A DNA stretch of 64,000 nucleotides from Chondrus crispus (taxonomy: Eukaryota > Rhodophyta > Florideophyceae > Gigartinales > Gigartinaceae): positions 1 through 64,000 of the forward strand of contig NW_005179271.1 in assembly GCF_000350225.1 (NCBI RefSeq). Direction: 5' to 3'. Position numbers and translations under genes: made by a program. This document shows, piece after piece, positions 1 to 11,810 of this stretch. Under the pieces are notes generated by a model. The model worked only from the letters and a program-made list of their open reading frames with translations. It ran no database searches and was not told where the DNA came from. How positions within the stretch are numbered: position 1 is the first letter of the stretch; each line of letters begins with the position of its first letter.

Positions 1-15
1 TCATAGCGTAATACG

Positions 16-180
16 ATGGCGACGACCAAGCAGACAGCGGCGAAGAGCACGGGAGGTAAGCGCCAGCGGAAGCAGCTCGCTCTGAAAGCCGCTCGCTTCG
101 CCAGCCGCGACCACTTAATGTTCGAGCTCTCATCTCGAACAGATGTAACCAAGGTTTCCAAGACGGGCTCCATCTACTAG
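16..180 (+). pseudogene. Histone H3 N-terminal tail relic
   Basis: The ATG at 16 opens a 54-codon frame beginning MATTKQTAAKSTGGK and continuing RQRKQLALKAAR. This is the H3 tail (TKQTA, KSTGGK, RKQLA, KAAR) with Arg2 and Arg8 replaced and AP changed to RQ. After about residue 28 the similarity is lost and the frame stops at 178-180 with no histone fold. H3 is normally about 136 residues and nearly invariant, so this is a decayed gene or retrocopy. Downstream DNA to about 330 may be a scrambled H3 body, but I could not align it convincingly. The tail identity is seen directly; pseudogene status is inferred. Confidence 0.7.
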
Positions 181-792
181 GGTCCCCGAACCTTGCCGTC
201 AAGTACTGGGATCTTTTAGTCCGCAACAGCCTCCTCTTTGAGAGGACCGGCTCTCCGTCGCGTCGAATCCGAGATTCCCATGACGCTGGAAAACACCTTA
301 ATCAAGATGAAGTCGCTCTCCGCGGGTCGGGTCTTCGTAGTCCATCTCTCGGACTCCTCTTGAGGCTCGACCCGGGTGTCTATGTCGCGACTTTAGAAGG
401 CTTGCCCCACATAATGCACAGCATCTGCGTCTCGACCATACATTCCATTGTACTTGATTGTATGGAGGGGTTTCCGCTTCGGCTCTGCGCGGGCGCGGTC
501 CAAGCATGCGTTGGAGCCGACGGGATCTTCGTTGGCGTCTCCGAACTGCACCAAGTTCTCGTCGTCACCCCTTCCAAGAAGAAACGGAGCAGAATTGGAC
601 GCGCAAGCAGCCGCAGAGCGCACAAGAAAGCCGCGATTCGCGGTTCAGGAAGTTCCATTCAGCATTACAGGTCATTGGTGATTCCCATTGTCTCCATGAC
701 CCATTCTCTATCTACTTGTAGCAAGCAATCAGCACTTCATATGCATTTCACTATCTTTCAATTCAAAGCGTAAAAATCCCAAATCATTTGCC
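181..792. other. Unassigned sequence left of gypsy element
   Basis: No recognisable gene. Short overlapping frames on both strands show no known motif. The 3' LTR of the neighbouring gypsy element would be expected here, but I see no terminal repeat matching the other side. Confidence 0.4.
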
Positions 793-3700
793 TCACTGAA
801 GGTGCAACGGTTGCCTCCTGTAGAGGACCAGCCTTCTGGCATGTATCTCCCTTCTCGAGTAGCGTTGATGCGGCGACACTAGGGTGTACCGCGGATGGCG
901 CACACGAGCAACTCGGCATGGGCCATAGAACTTCGACAAAGCGATAGGCCATTTCTGCATGGGCCCGAGGGCGGCCCCTTTTGCGACCAACACTTCGTCG
1001 CCCACATTAAAAGTTGCTTCGCGACCGTCTGTTAATGTATTTGCAGCTCTGCGCCCGATTATTCTTGTTGCCCGCATCGCCCTGGCTTGCAGGAGTTCCA
1101 TCTCCCGGTGGCGGATCTCGGAGACTCCGAAGAGAGGCTCTTGGTCTCCAGGCGCCATCCTGGGCAACACCCCATAAAGCAGCTCGAACGGGGACAATCC
1201 CCCCGCCATCCTCCTGCGACGGTATCCATATAGGACTTGACGTAAAGCATCGTCCCACTCAACAATTGTAGGCGAGGCACCGAGAATCATCTTACGGACT
1301 GCTCTCTTCAATGTGCCGACCATCCGCTCTGCCCGTCCGTTTGACATAGGTGCATAGGCGAGCACTGTCTTCCACTTAATCCCGTTTCGTGCCATGAAGG
1401 CATTCAGGACCGACTCTGTGAAACAAGTAGCGTTGTCCGAGACAACGACACGTGGTAACCCAAAACAGTTGATTATCTCCTCTTTCACGAACTTCAGCAC
1501 CTCCTCTGCCGTCGAGGTGACGGTGGCCTTCGCAATCGGCCAGCCTGTCAGGTGCTCCACGGCAATAAAGATGTACCTCCGTCCAGAGGGCGTACGAGGC
1601 AATGGTCCCGCAAAATCGATAGAGTATGTATCAAATAACGAAGTCATGGGAAATCGAAGGGTGGTCTTGTACTTCGGAATTGGTGTGGCTTTCTGACAAC
1701 CGTCACAACCCCGAACGTAGTCGTTCACGTCTCGGTGGACGGCAGGCCACCAATATCGGTCCAAGACGAATCTCTTCGTCGTTTGCAGATCCCAATGGCC
1801 TATTTCGTCGTGAAAGGCTCTAATGATCCTTCTGCGAGCCCCTATAGGCGGGATAGCGCGTAGTCCATTGTTGGTCCTACGGAACAGTTGTCCATTACAA
1901 GCCATGAAACGTTTGGCGCTTCGGCGGTTGAGCCGACGTCGACGAACATCCACTTCCCTCATCTCAATACCCCCGAGGTGCCTTGAAATGTCAATAAGAT
2001 GGGGTTCCCACTCCATTTGCGCCTCTAGAGGATCCGAAACACTGCAGACAAGATCTCCCTCGTCGTCAGAGTCGACTCCATCCTCGCCCTTGGCTTTCAG
2101 GCGGGACAGGAAGTCAGCTGCACCGTTCTTTCCTCCCGGGCGGTACTTAATTTCGAATTCGTATTCTGCTAGGAAGTCCATCCACCTTGCAAACCTCCCG
2201 TGAATGTCTTTCTTCTTAAAGGCATACTGCAGGGCTTGGTGGTCTGTTATTAGCGTGAACTTCTGTGTTGAAAGCAGGTAAACTCGGAACTTCTTCAAAG
2301 CGAAGATCACAGCCAGGGCCTCTCGCTCACAGGCGGAATACTTCCTCTCGGCTGACGTCATCGTGCGACTTGCGTACTGGATCGGGTGGACTTTCCTGTC
2401 CTCTTTTCGTTGGGCCATAACAGCTCCGACGGCGACCGAGGATGCATCAGTCTCCACGACAAAAGGTTGTTCGAAGTCGGGAAACGCCAAGACTGGCGGG
2501 GAGGTTAACTTGAGCTTAAGCTTCTCGAATGCCTCCTGCATCTCCGCCGTCCACTTAAAAGTCCGTTTAGTAGACGTGGCCTCATGTAACGGAGCAGAGA
2601 TCTCGGCGAACTTGGGAATGAAGCGGCGGTAGTATCCCGCCAGACCAAGGAAGCTACGAAGCCCTGTCGCATTGGACGGCTCCTTCTCCCTCTTAATGGC
2701 GCTGACCTTTTCGGGGTCCACTTTGACGCCATCTCCGGTGACAATGTGTCCAAGCAGTCGCGTTTGGGACTGTGCCAAGCTGCATTTTGAGATCTTAAGC
2801 TTCAGCCCGCTCGTAGCAATCACCTTGCAGACTTCACGTAAGTGTGAAGTGTGCTCTTCAACGGACTTCGAGAAGACGACTACGTCGTCTAAGTAAACTC
2901 TAACGAAGCTAAGCCTTTGGAAAAGCTGGTCCATCATCCTTTGGAACGTAGAGGGGGCGTTCATTAACCCGAACGGCATTACCTCGAACTGAAACGTCCC
3001 AAAACGGCAGACGAAAGTCGTCTTCTCTTTGCAGTTCTCAGCCATTCGGACTTGCCAATACCCCGAGAACAAGTCAAGCGTTGTGAAGACTGAGCTCCCC
3101 TCTAAATCATCGAAGATCTCCTCGATCTTTGGCAAGGGCCAACGATCGGCTTTCATTTTGCGATTGAGGGTGCGGTAATCTACACAGAACCTGGGTTTTC
3201 CGTCTTTCTTCGATGCGATAACGATAGGAAAGGACCAGGCCGAAATGGAGGCGGTTATTATTCCCGCCTCCAACATCTTACGGAGCTCCTCACGTACCAC
3301 TTCATTGTGGCGTGGTGGAAGCCTACGTGCAGCGTGAGTAATGGGGCTTGGATCTTCTAGCTCAAACGAGTGAGACACCGGAACATCTGCCGGTCTTAAA
3401 TCGTCGAGTGACCAAGCTACGATCCCTGAGTTCTGGATAGAATTCACAATGCTCTCCCTGGCCTCGAAAGCCAGGTGGCGCAATTTCTCCCCGAGAAGGG
3501 CTACTTGAAGCCGTCCCGGGCCTTCTTCGTCTACTCTGCCATCTCCTTTCGCGTTTTCCGAGTCGGACTTTAGGCCCTCTTTCACTAGATCAGGAAGACC
3601 ATCCAATTCATCTTCGACTCCATCCGGTTGCTTGGTGAGTCCCAAATCAGGTTCAAATGGTGGCTGGTCAAGAGTCGCCAAGACAAATTCATTGTCGCTT

Positions 3701-4326
3701 GTCGTAGACGAGCCAGGTACAGCCTCAGAATCACAGGTGAAATCCTCACTATCAGTTGAGGCTGCACTCCGTGAAACGTGTTCCACATCCATGTTGAGGC
3801 CTAGTCTGGTGGTATTCTCACCTACTGTCATCTGCACATGTTGCTTACCTAGATCGATGCATGCCCGTAGTCCCTCAAGGGTCGGAAGCCCTATGATCAG
3901 GTCGAACGGCGATCCTTTCACGACTAAGAAGTCCAACTTCACGATAAGTTCACCAAACGATGTTGGTATCTGATGAAGCGATCCCAGGCAGGGCGCATTA
4001 GCACCATCTGCCACCGTGATATGCTTCTCAGTCGGTTGCGGGGAGAGGCAAAGCTTAGACGCCAACTTTGGCGAGATTATGTTCGGTACGGCCCCAGAAT
4101 CTAACAGGGCTTGAGCTTCCGTTCCATAAACCTTCACAGTTACCAGCCGCAGCCTTCGAGACTTCGTATCGGCGTGACCTGCGAAAGCACGACCACGGAC
4201 TCTTTGTTTCGCAAACAAGCGGCGTATCTCCTTCTTCGCCACTTCCGCATCGCCGCGAACAAGCTGTCCGAAAGTGAGTCCGGAAGATGCGTTTGCAAGC
4301 TCCGAAACGACATTATACTTCCTCAC
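793..4326 (-). mobile_element. Ty3/gypsy pol (protease-RT-RNase H-integrase)
   Basis: An open frame of about 1177 codons carries, in order, a retropepsin (LLDSGAVPNII, residues about 75-85), a reverse transcriptase with YLDDVVVF, an RNase H with VETDASSVAVGAV, an integrase zinc finger (GHWD...CDGCQK) and an integrase core (SIDFAGPL, VVSDNATCF, then ERMVGTLKRAV). RT preceding integrase identifies Ty3/gypsy (Metaviridae-type). The pol frame looks whole. No gag frame and no LTR pair were found beside it, so the copy is probably incomplete. A fossil element. Confidence 0.93.
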
Positions 4327-4813
4327 ATACTCACAGGAAGGTCAGATTTATGATAAATTTAATAAAAGCAATGATGTTGCTATTTTTGGGGCCAAAAAAT
4401 GCTGGATTTTTGCCAGCAATGAACGGTGGCCCGTGGGTCATTGGTTCGCGGGCAGCCATATTTTGCCAGCTTTTTTGGCTGTTCCCATTCAGCACGGGGA
4501 TGAGGGGCGTTTCTGGTTCCGGCCAGTGACTGGACCAGAATTTTTGCTGGAGTACCATAGTTGTAACGGAAATGTTTTTTTGATACCTCGATGTAGCAAA
4601 GTGATGTGCTATTCTGCTGCCTACTAAACCAGCGCTTGCCCGTGATGTCCTTAACCTTCACGTGCTCGTACCAGAATAAGCTCATGCCTAACCCGCGCTA
4701 GTACCAGAGGCGTTCATCGACCTTTTCACGTTTTCTCAACTGATTGAGTCCTCTCGCCATCATTTTTCCTTTGCTTCCCGACTTTGCGCATCCTGTGTTC
4801 CTACTGAGGCTCA
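4327..4813. other. Spacer between gypsy pol and the 769-aa gene
   Basis: AT-richer DNA with no gag-like frame and no clear LTR. It must hold the promoter of the plus-strand gene at 4814, but I see no definite core element. Confidence 0.35.
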
Positions 4814-7123
4814 ATGACCCCGCGAAAAAGGTCTGGGAAGAAGGCAGGGCGTGCTCATTCGCGTTCTGCGGCCATGAAACCCGCTGCTTCAGGCAATCAG
4901 CGAGGCCGCTTGTCTCAGCAGAAGGGACCCCTGACATCTCGGAAGTCTAACAGCCAAGCGCCTGGGGCTCAGGTCCCCGCGGAACGCCGGTCATCTCCTC
5001 GTGTTGCGGCCGAAGCTACTCCCGCAGCGGCTGGGCAGGAATCCCGGCGGGTTTCAAGCAATACAGTCAGGACACCCCAAGGCAGTCCGCCATCTCACAC
5101 GTGCTCGCTTCCCGTTCGAAGTCAGGGAAGTGGTCCGTCTGATGCAGCACCTCCGCGTGCGGGCAAGCGCAAGCGCGCCATCGGTTCGTCTCCGGGCGAA
5201 GACTTTTCCCTTTTGTTCGGGGATGGAGATCATGGCGAGGAAGATGAACACACAGAACGCAAACGGGCGAACCGTCAGTTGCTCGAGCTCCATGGACGCG
5301 AGCCAGAGGAGTTCGTCGACGAGAGTGTGCAGGCTAGTGCAGCAGAGATGGACGGGGTCGCCGAAACTCAAGATGTGGAAGACGTCGTCGTTCCCACGCG
5401 TCGTGAGTGCATGGCAGGTTCCTTGCCGAGTCAGCCCCGGGGCCCCCATTTGGCTCGAGCACTTGGGGAAGACTCTAACCACGGAGTACTTCGAGTCATG
5501 CGGGAACTGCATGCTGGTTTGGAGAAGCAGCTCGCCATTGAAAAAAAGGAAATTCTGGGTGCAATCAAGGCTGTATCTTCTCGTGTCTCAACCTTAGAGC
5601 GGACGTTATCACGCTGCCAGGACGCCGTCAACATTGTTCTTCTGAATTCCGCCCTGCCGAAGACAGGAAAAGCAGCCGAGAAGGCCTCTTTAAACGACCT
5701 CCTTAGGCCTATGGAGGACATCTTCGCAGGGAAATTCATGTGCATTATCTTCACAAGAGCGTTGATGAATTGCACCATGAGAGTTCTTCCTCAGAGAAAG
5801 GAAGCGAGTGAATCCTTAGAGGGTGTGAGTCGTGACACACAATTTTCCAAGCTTCAATTGGACGTCAATAGTTCCGAAGTGTTGGGGTTCGGACTTTTAC
5901 TTGTCGAGGTCCTTTTGTGGAAAAGGGACCCAAGCGAGGAGAAAACCGAGGAGCTGCTGGGTACGAAGCAAGCTCGTCAGTATCTGGTCCTGCGAAAGGC
6001 TTGGGGAAAGAGCTTGATTGCAAATGCAATGAACAATCCGAGTATTGGGACGAAGTCACTCGAAATGGTACATCCGAACATCCGCGGGAAGCTGAAGACC
6101 GCTGAGAAACCTTTTTGGCTGAGGCCGGGCTACATAACAATGATCACAGTCGAGTCTTTCTTCAACGAAGAATTTGCTTCAACGGCCATCAAGAAGGCCC
6201 GGCGTGTGGCTCGGCGTCGAAGCGATAAGATGGGGGAAGATGAGCCAATTGGATTCATCAAGGACGAAGACATTAGGGTTGAGATCGTTCGCCGCGTTTT
6301 CAAGATAGGTAATCAGTTTCTGAACAAGTCCAGGGAGCTTGGGCGGAAATCCTTCTTTCAAAACTTCTCATATGTTTTCCAAAGTCAAGTGGGAGTCTCA
6401 TTCCAGTATGAGAATCCACCCCGCCCGCACATGAACCTCCAAGATATCCCAGACGGAACCTGTCGTACTGCTATGAAGTCGGTCGCTGAGGTGAACCCCC
6501 TGAATTTGATAGCATGGAAGAAGCTGATTTCTGAAAGCGATCCCTTCATATTTATCACTACGTATGACGTTGAGACGAAAGACAAGGATGGAAGGAAGGA
6601 GACTCGAAAAATTGTTATCCGACTCAATGCCATGCACGTCGCCTTGAAGTTCTTGGTGGCTTTTACCAGGTGTGGCAGTGATGAAGACCTCTATTCAATA
6701 TCCAAGGAATCCTTTCGTGTGATTTACATGACTGCTGTCCTGTTTCGGGAGATCATGCTGATGAAGGTGATCGAGGCGAGGGGTGCATTTTCTCGAAACG
6801 AGCAGATATTGCATGAAGTGGATGGCCAGGATCACCACAATGGATCATGGCGGTCGCGACTGAGATCGCTCTACTCAGATCTTTTGACTGAAGGACAGGG
6901 AGAAAAGCGGGGTGAGCTTCCACAGCAACTGTCCAGTATTTTGAAGGAGAAGCTAGTGATGTCCGTAGATATGTACAACTCCGTGCACGATCCCCCGGTC
7001 CGTTCAGGTTCACATCACGAGGATAATGATGATCTGAGCGTGGTGGATGGTGAGGATGAAATCCAGGCGGATCAAGTCGAAGACGATGAGGATGTGGTCA
7101 TGGTCCATGACTTCGATTTATAA
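4814..7123 (+). CDS. Unknown 769-aa basic/acidic protein, possibly of a mobile element
   Basis: The frame starts at ATG 4814 and runs 769 codons without a break. Residues 1-110 are basic and rich in Ser, Pro and Ala (MTPRKRSGKKAGRAHSR). About 115-175 contains acidic patches. About 222-275 looks like a coiled coil (LEKQLAIEKKEILGAIKAV). The middle, about 285-640, is a folded-looking region with no motif I know, and the last 35 residues are strongly acidic. It is convergent with the minus-strand gene ending at 7217, with only 93 bp between the stops. I do not recognise the family. The basic start, coiled coil and acidic tail suggest a nuclear DNA- or chromatin-binding protein, and the neighbours suggest a transposon gene; both are inference. 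Confidence 0.6.
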   Translation: MTPRKRSGKKAGRAHSRSAAMKPAASGNQRGRLSQQKGPLTSRKSNSQAPGAQVPAERRSSPRVAAEATPAAAGQESRRVSSNTVRTPQGSPPSHTCSLPVRSQGSGPSDAAPPRAGKRKRAIGSSPGEDFSLLFGDGDHGEEDEHTERKRANRQLLELHGREPEEFVDESVQASAAEMDGVAETQDVEDVVVPTRRECMAGSLPSQPRGPHLARALGEDSNHGVLRVMRELHAGLEKQLAIEKKEILGAIKAVSSRVSTLERTLSRCQDAVNIVLLNSALPKTGKAAEKASLNDLLRPMEDIFAGKFMCIIFTRALMNCTMRVLPQRKEASESLEGVSRDTQFSKLQLDVNSSEVLGFGLLLVEVLLWKRDPSEEKTEELLGTKQARQYLVLRKAWGKSLIANAMNNPSIGTKSLEMVHPNIRGKLKTAEKPFWLRPGYITMITVESFFNEEFASTAIKKARRVARRRSDKMGEDEPIGFIKDEDIRVEIVRRVFKIGNQFLNKSRELGRKSFFQNFSYVFQSQVGVSFQYENPPRPHMNLQDIPDGTCRTAMKSVAEVNPLNLIAWKKLISESDPFIFITTYDVETKDKDGRKETRKIVIRLNAMHVALKFLVAFTRCGSDEDLYSISKESFRVIYMTAVLFREIMLMKVIEARGAFSRNEQILHEVDGQDHHNGSWRSRLRSLYSDLLTEGQGEKRGELPQQLSSILKEKLVMSVDMYNSVHDPPVRSGSHHEDNDDLSVVDGEDEIQADQVEDDEDVVMVHDFDL

Positions 7124-7216
7124 GGGGTCGTATTTGATGTGATAGTGAAACTTCTTAGTTCACCACAGTGAAAAATGCGTAAAGCGGGAGACTGCTGTAG
7201 CATGAATGAATTGAGT

Positions 7217-8584
7217 TTACTTAAAGAGGCCCAGAACTTTGGCAACAGTGATGAATTGCTTCACATGGGCAGACCCTTTGATAGAGATGAATGGGACATG
7301 CACTTCAAGTACTCCTAGTACGTCGCTGCGATTTACATCAGCAAATATAGACTGACAAGGATTGGATTGAAGATTCCATCGCAGGTAGAACGACTCCTTC
7401 CGGTCCGATGGTCCGCTGACCACTTTTTCAGCACTCATTACCTTGGAAATGCGTTCTTGGAAGTTAAGCTCTGATAGTCTTATGTCTTCCAGTGGATAGG
7501 AGTAGGTCTGCTCTATGGAATCCCAAGTGCAATCCCGACGAAATACAACGTGCCGTTGTTCATCCTCGTCATCCCTTATAACAGCAAGAGAATCTCCAAT
7601 TGTCATATAGCACGGGTCAGAAAGAGATTCGGTGTTGGGACCGGCCATACAGCCTATCACTCTGGCAGATACATAATTGTCGGTACCTTTTTCCAGCCTT
7701 TTTGCGATGATCACGTCTCTGACAACTTGCGGTGATGCTGGTCCGAGTGCTTCTGACAAGTCTAGGAAGCTCCTAAAGTATATACTCGTCTCCTTCACAA
7801 CTGATTTCCGGCACATATAATCTTCCGGAAGAATAGAAACCTTTGTTCGTAGCTGAGCTTTGACTCTTTCGGATATAGAATCAAACTGGAGCAATGTGCA
7901 GTCTGCTCGCGCCTTAAATGAGTGTTGTACAAACCACTTCGTCCCACGGGTTATTTCAACTGGGGTAGGACGTGTCGGTGTCTTGAGTAACCAATGCTCT
8001 AGACGCAACGAAATAAACTTAAGAGGAATATTGGAGCCTGCATCAGAAATGAGGAGCGGATTCTGAGTCCATAGTGCAGTCGTAATCGAGGATTGCTGTC
8101 CTTTCACCACTTCCTCAAGATACTGAAGGCGTCTGGAAAGAGCATTTAGTTCACGAGTATCTTTGATTGTATTCTGGTCAAGTGAGACAGTCGTCGTGTG
8201 GTTAACCTTCTTGCATTTTTCTACCATGGCACTACCTGGAGCATAGTCCATATCATCTGCATCCATCGATGCGCTTGCCACGTCTGAGCTTGCGCTGTTA
8301 TCCAATCGCACGGATGTATCTTTGAGTCTCCAGCTAAACTTTTGTCCATCTTGTACAAACTCGTTTCCCTCCTTGAAAGTAACCTTGCTTTTACATGCCC
8401 TGAATCCAAACGCTGCCTTGTATTGAATGGTCCCTTTGAGCACCTCTCGACGATCATCATGAAGGTAGTTGAGACTAATGACTGTTGCTGGGAACCATGC
8501 CTTGCTTTCTTCTTCATTCTCCAAGGTATAGTAGACCTCTATATCACTCCCGAATTGGAGGCCATTGAAAAGATCTGATACCAT
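7217..8584 (-). CDS. Unknown 455-aa protein with Tudor/agenet-like start
   Basis: The frame runs from ATG 8584 to a stop at 7217. Residues about 12-90 (DIEVYYTLENEEESKAWFPATV, then GTIQYKAAFGF) have the look of a Tudor or agenet barrel: a YY opening, WFPATV strand and an aromatic-rich following strand. That fold usually reads methylated histone tails. A short heptad stretch follows near 145-165 (ELNALSRRLQYLEEVVKGQ). The remaining 280 residues match nothing I know. It is tail to tail with the 769-aa gene, so the two may be one unit expressed from opposite ends. The Tudor call is by eye and tentative. Confidence 0.55.
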   Translation of the reverse strand: MVSDLFNGLQFGSDIEVYYTLENEEESKAWFPATVISLNYLHDDRREVLKGTIQYKAAFGFRACKSKVTFKEGNEFVQDGQKFSWRLKDTSVRLDNSASSDVASASMDADDMDYAPGSAMVEKCKKVNHTTTVSLDQNTIKDTRELNALSRRLQYLEEVVKGQQSSITTALWTQNPLLISDAGSNIPLKFISLRLEHWLLKTPTRPTPVEITRGTKWFVQHSFKARADCTLLQFDSISERVKAQLRTKVSILPEDYMCRKSVVKETSIYFRSFLDLSEALGPASPQVVRDVIIAKRLEKGTDNYVSARVIGCMAGPNTESLSDPCYMTIGDSLAVIRDDEDEQRHVVFRRDCTWDSIEQTYSYPLEDIRLSELNFQERISKVMSAEKVVSGPSDRKESFYLRWNLQSNPCQSIFADVNRSDVLGVLEVHVPFISIKGSAHVKQFITVAKVLGLFK

Positions 8585-9880
8585 TATCAACTGGTGGATG
8601 GTATCGTCCTCTGTTAATTTCCCTTGGAAAGTGATACTTGAGAAATTTGTTTGAAATATATACCGAAGACTAAAGAGTTGGGGGTAACCATTGGAACGTA
8701 GTCAGTATATAGACATATGTGTTTTTTGTGAAATCGATATTTTTGTAACGGTCACATTTAAAGATGCACGGCTCTGTGCAGCATCTAAATACCATGGGAC
8801 TTAGACGTGCAAGTGAACAGCTGGGTATGGGCTCCAAAGGTACCGACATCATCCAGTCCGGATTGCTTTGAAAGTCAGTCATGTGTCATTGAATTACTGT
8901 TCTTTTAATCATAGTTGCTTTAGATTTAATTGTGCAATGAAGATAGAAGTGTCACTACAGAGTGATGATGATACTGTTCTCGCTATTGAAAGTATGAATT
9001 ACCCAGTACCTACTCTTGGATGTGGTCCTCATCAGTGCCCTTCCTCTGTGAATCACTGTCACCACTAGAATCACTTGAGCGGTAATCAGAAGAAGAGTTC
9101 GGGACCGTTTAGAATTAGGCCTCAAGCCAGATTTTACACACGGTAACGTACGGACCCTACGTGTCCGTACCGGTCTTTATATCAAGGAGGGAGAAAACTC
9201 ACCCTCAGAATGGGTGACCGTGGAATAAGGCCAGGCACGGTGTGTACAAGTGGTGCTAGTGAACCCTACAGACGCCGAAAAAAGAAACGAATATCAAATC
9301 ATTGCATTAGTCATATGAAACTGCAGTACGTAAACGAACTTTATTGCGTTTGAGGACTACAAGTGAACACGAATATTCGTCAGAATCCTCCCGCCTGGTG
9401 AACGCGCTCGAGCAACACAAGCTTGCGATATACATTATAATGCCCTAGAATCCCGTCCTAAGGATGCGGGGCGCAGAGGCACCGTTGTTGTAATGATGGT
9501 AATTCCGGTCCAGATGGAAAATGGCGTTAGCTGAACTTCATGCCACAGCGCATTGCGCATGACTTTTCATTTTTCGGGCTGAGGTTGGAAAGGGTGGGGA
9601 TATTGAGAAAGCAATGAGTCGGCTGCCTGGAGCCCGCGATTACCTTGGTTTAAAAATAGCCCGAAGATTGCGTACGCTTAATGATGGCACCTCCGCATAT
9701 GCACGTTCTGGGGAAGGCCGGGGTTGGGTTTCGGCTCGGCGTTCTCGACGGCCGCTGGTTTCTAAAAGGGAGAAAATGTCCGAATACTTCCTGCGTCGCG
9801 CGACACAGTCCTTGCTGTATAAATTTGCATCGGATTTAAAGGCAATGTTTACGTATTTGAACCGGATGCGTCCTGATATC
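8585..9880. other. Unassigned intergenic DNA
   Basis: About 1.3 kb with only short frames. It holds the upstream region of the 455-aa gene. No RNA gene, terminal inverted repeat or known repeat was recognised. Confidence 0.4.
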
Positions 9881-9884
9881 AGTG

Positions 9885-10640
9885 GCAACTGATCACGGGC
9901 CGGCGAAGAATGCCGTCCGACATAGTCATTGCTGTAAAAATTTGCAATATTTGGGGTGCAAATTTTGAGATTTGGGAGCTGTGATCAGTCGCCACTAATC
10001 GCAGGCCGGCGAGGGGTGCCGTCCGTCACCGTCCTTGATGTAAAATTTGCAAAATTTGGATGGTATTGAATTGTGATTATACTTTGGTGGGAAATGATAC
10101 CTAGTGTCGTACGGCACCCCTGTCAGGCATGTAATCAGCGGCGGCTGATCACACGACGCCAACGGAGAGTTAGAACTAATTAAAATACGTAAATAATGCA
10201 TTTGCACAGGATACAGAAAGTACAGCAGGAACACGTATATGTTTGTTCAAAAATGATGCAAATATGCACCAGGGTCATAAAGACAACTGTGTTTTGAGAA
10301 GTACGCAAATTTTTTACAGCAATGACGGTGTCGTACGACACCCTTGCCGGCCTGTGATCAGTGGCCACTGATCACAGCTCCCATCCTGCAAAATTTGCCA
10401 CCAAATTTTGCAAATTTTATACAGCAATGACGATGTCGTACGACACCCCCTGCCGGCCTGTGATCAGTGGCCACTGATCACAGCTCCCCACTGATCACAG
10501 GTCCTAACTCTCAAAATTTGCATCAATATTTTGCAATTTTATACAGCAATGACGGTGTAGTGCGACACCCCCTGCCGGCCTGTGATCAGTGGCCACTGAT
10601 CACAGGACGCAACTCACTTCACAACCACCTTTTTCAACGT
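9885..10640. repeat. Inverted array of GATC-hairpin repeats
   Basis: Irregular units of about 105-122 bp contain three linked motifs: the perfect 20-bp palindrome TGATCAGTGGCCACTGATCA, the hairpin GGTGTCGTACGACACC and an AT-rich link (AAATTTTGCAAATTTT). Units at 9885-10110 run in one orientation and those at 10300-10640 in the other, so the block is a large imperfect inverted repeat. The same family recurs at 18000-18250. The structure suggests a MITE-like or satellite family. Confidence 0.8.
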
Positions 10641-10837
10641 CCACCTCTCATAGACAAACAAGTATTTATAAGTGGCGACAATTCGTGTCCGCCCCAGTCA
10701 CTGAAAAAGCGTCGCTTTCGTACGACAACAACGCACCTTCACGAATACTGCAGAGAAAATGGGACTACAATATAGAGTATAGGGAAGGAAACCCCAAAAA
10801 TCTTTTTAAAGACACTTGTTTACATAAACAGATAGAG

Positions 10838-11056
10838 GGAAGAGGAGATGCAGCCAGAGAGGCGGAGAGGGAGGGATAGAGAGAGAGAGGGATACAAGGA
10901 AGAGAGATGGACACAAATATAGAGAGATGGACACACACATAGATAGATGGTCACCATAAAGAATTGGATAAACATATAGAGAGATGGGTATAAACATAGA
11001 GAGAGACAGAGACAGAGACAGACAGAGAAATACAGAGGGAGAGACAGAGAGGTTTA
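10838..11056. repeat. GA-rich simple sequence
   Basis: Purine-rich low-complexity DNA of degenerate GAGAGA and AGATAGATGG units. Frames across it are artefacts. Confidence 0.9.
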
Positions 11057-11687
11057 TCCAACCATTTGTGCAATCGGTGGTATGCACTCCATTTATTGTC
11101 CAGCTAGGCATTATGGAATTCTAAAGGAGGTGATGGTTACTTAGTCAATATCGTGCCACCGTTAATTTTCTCAAACAATTAGACCAATGGCAGTAGGATG
11201 ACTAATTCTACTTTAGTGGTCCTTGTCTACTTTACGAGCGGTCCTGGGCGAGTAAGGTGATTCCTTACCGGCTCAGGTGCACCTTGTCAATAAACAAACA
11301 CTTTCATATGTGATCTTCGTGATCCCCTCACACCACTCACACAAAGCCATCACAAAATGCACATTGCCATCACAAAATGCACATTATCAGTGTGAGAGTT
11401 TTTATTTCAAGGTTGACGTTTGAGAGTTTTGAGATGCGTCTCACAAAACCGTCGCAAAAGATTCACGAAAATGTGTGATGTTTGAGACGATTTTTGTCAT
11501 GATCACAAAACGTTCTCAAAAAGTGCTACAATTCAACAAATAATCACAAACCATATGTGACGAATAAGAAGATGGAGTGAGACGAATGAGATGAAGGCGG
11601 CGAAAAGAGCAAAACTCTCACAAATCGTCACACAAATCGTCTCACTTTTTGTGACGCCCTAAATCGTCACAAAACGGAGCACAGGGA
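11057..11687. other. AT-rich DNA with CACAAAA/TTTTGTG motifs
   Basis: No gene. From about 11330 the motifs CACAAAA, TCTCACA and TTTTGTGA recur on both strands and can pair, which suggests a decayed hairpin-type MITE. Its ends could not be fixed. Confidence 0.4.
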
Positions 11688-11810
11688 TATAGTGCCATCC
11701 CCCCAATAGTGCCATAGCTAGAGGTATGTCACGCTATAGCACTATATCGTAGGAGGCACTGTATACGATTCCGTATCATAATCGGCCAATCATCATCCAC
11801 CAGCTTCTCG

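Noticed and set aside
360-773. 137-codon frame after the H3 relic
   Set aside because: No motif, overlapped by similar frames in all registers; a match to the H3 core could not be shown.
4331-4350. TGACCTTCCTGTG shared, inverted, with 25537-25552 beside another retroelement fragment
   Set aside because: A 13-nt match is expected by chance in a window of this size and the flanks align poorly.
9200-9250. TGGGTGACC resembling the 3' part of 5S rRNA
   Set aside because: No matching internal promoter or 5' stem; the match is too short.
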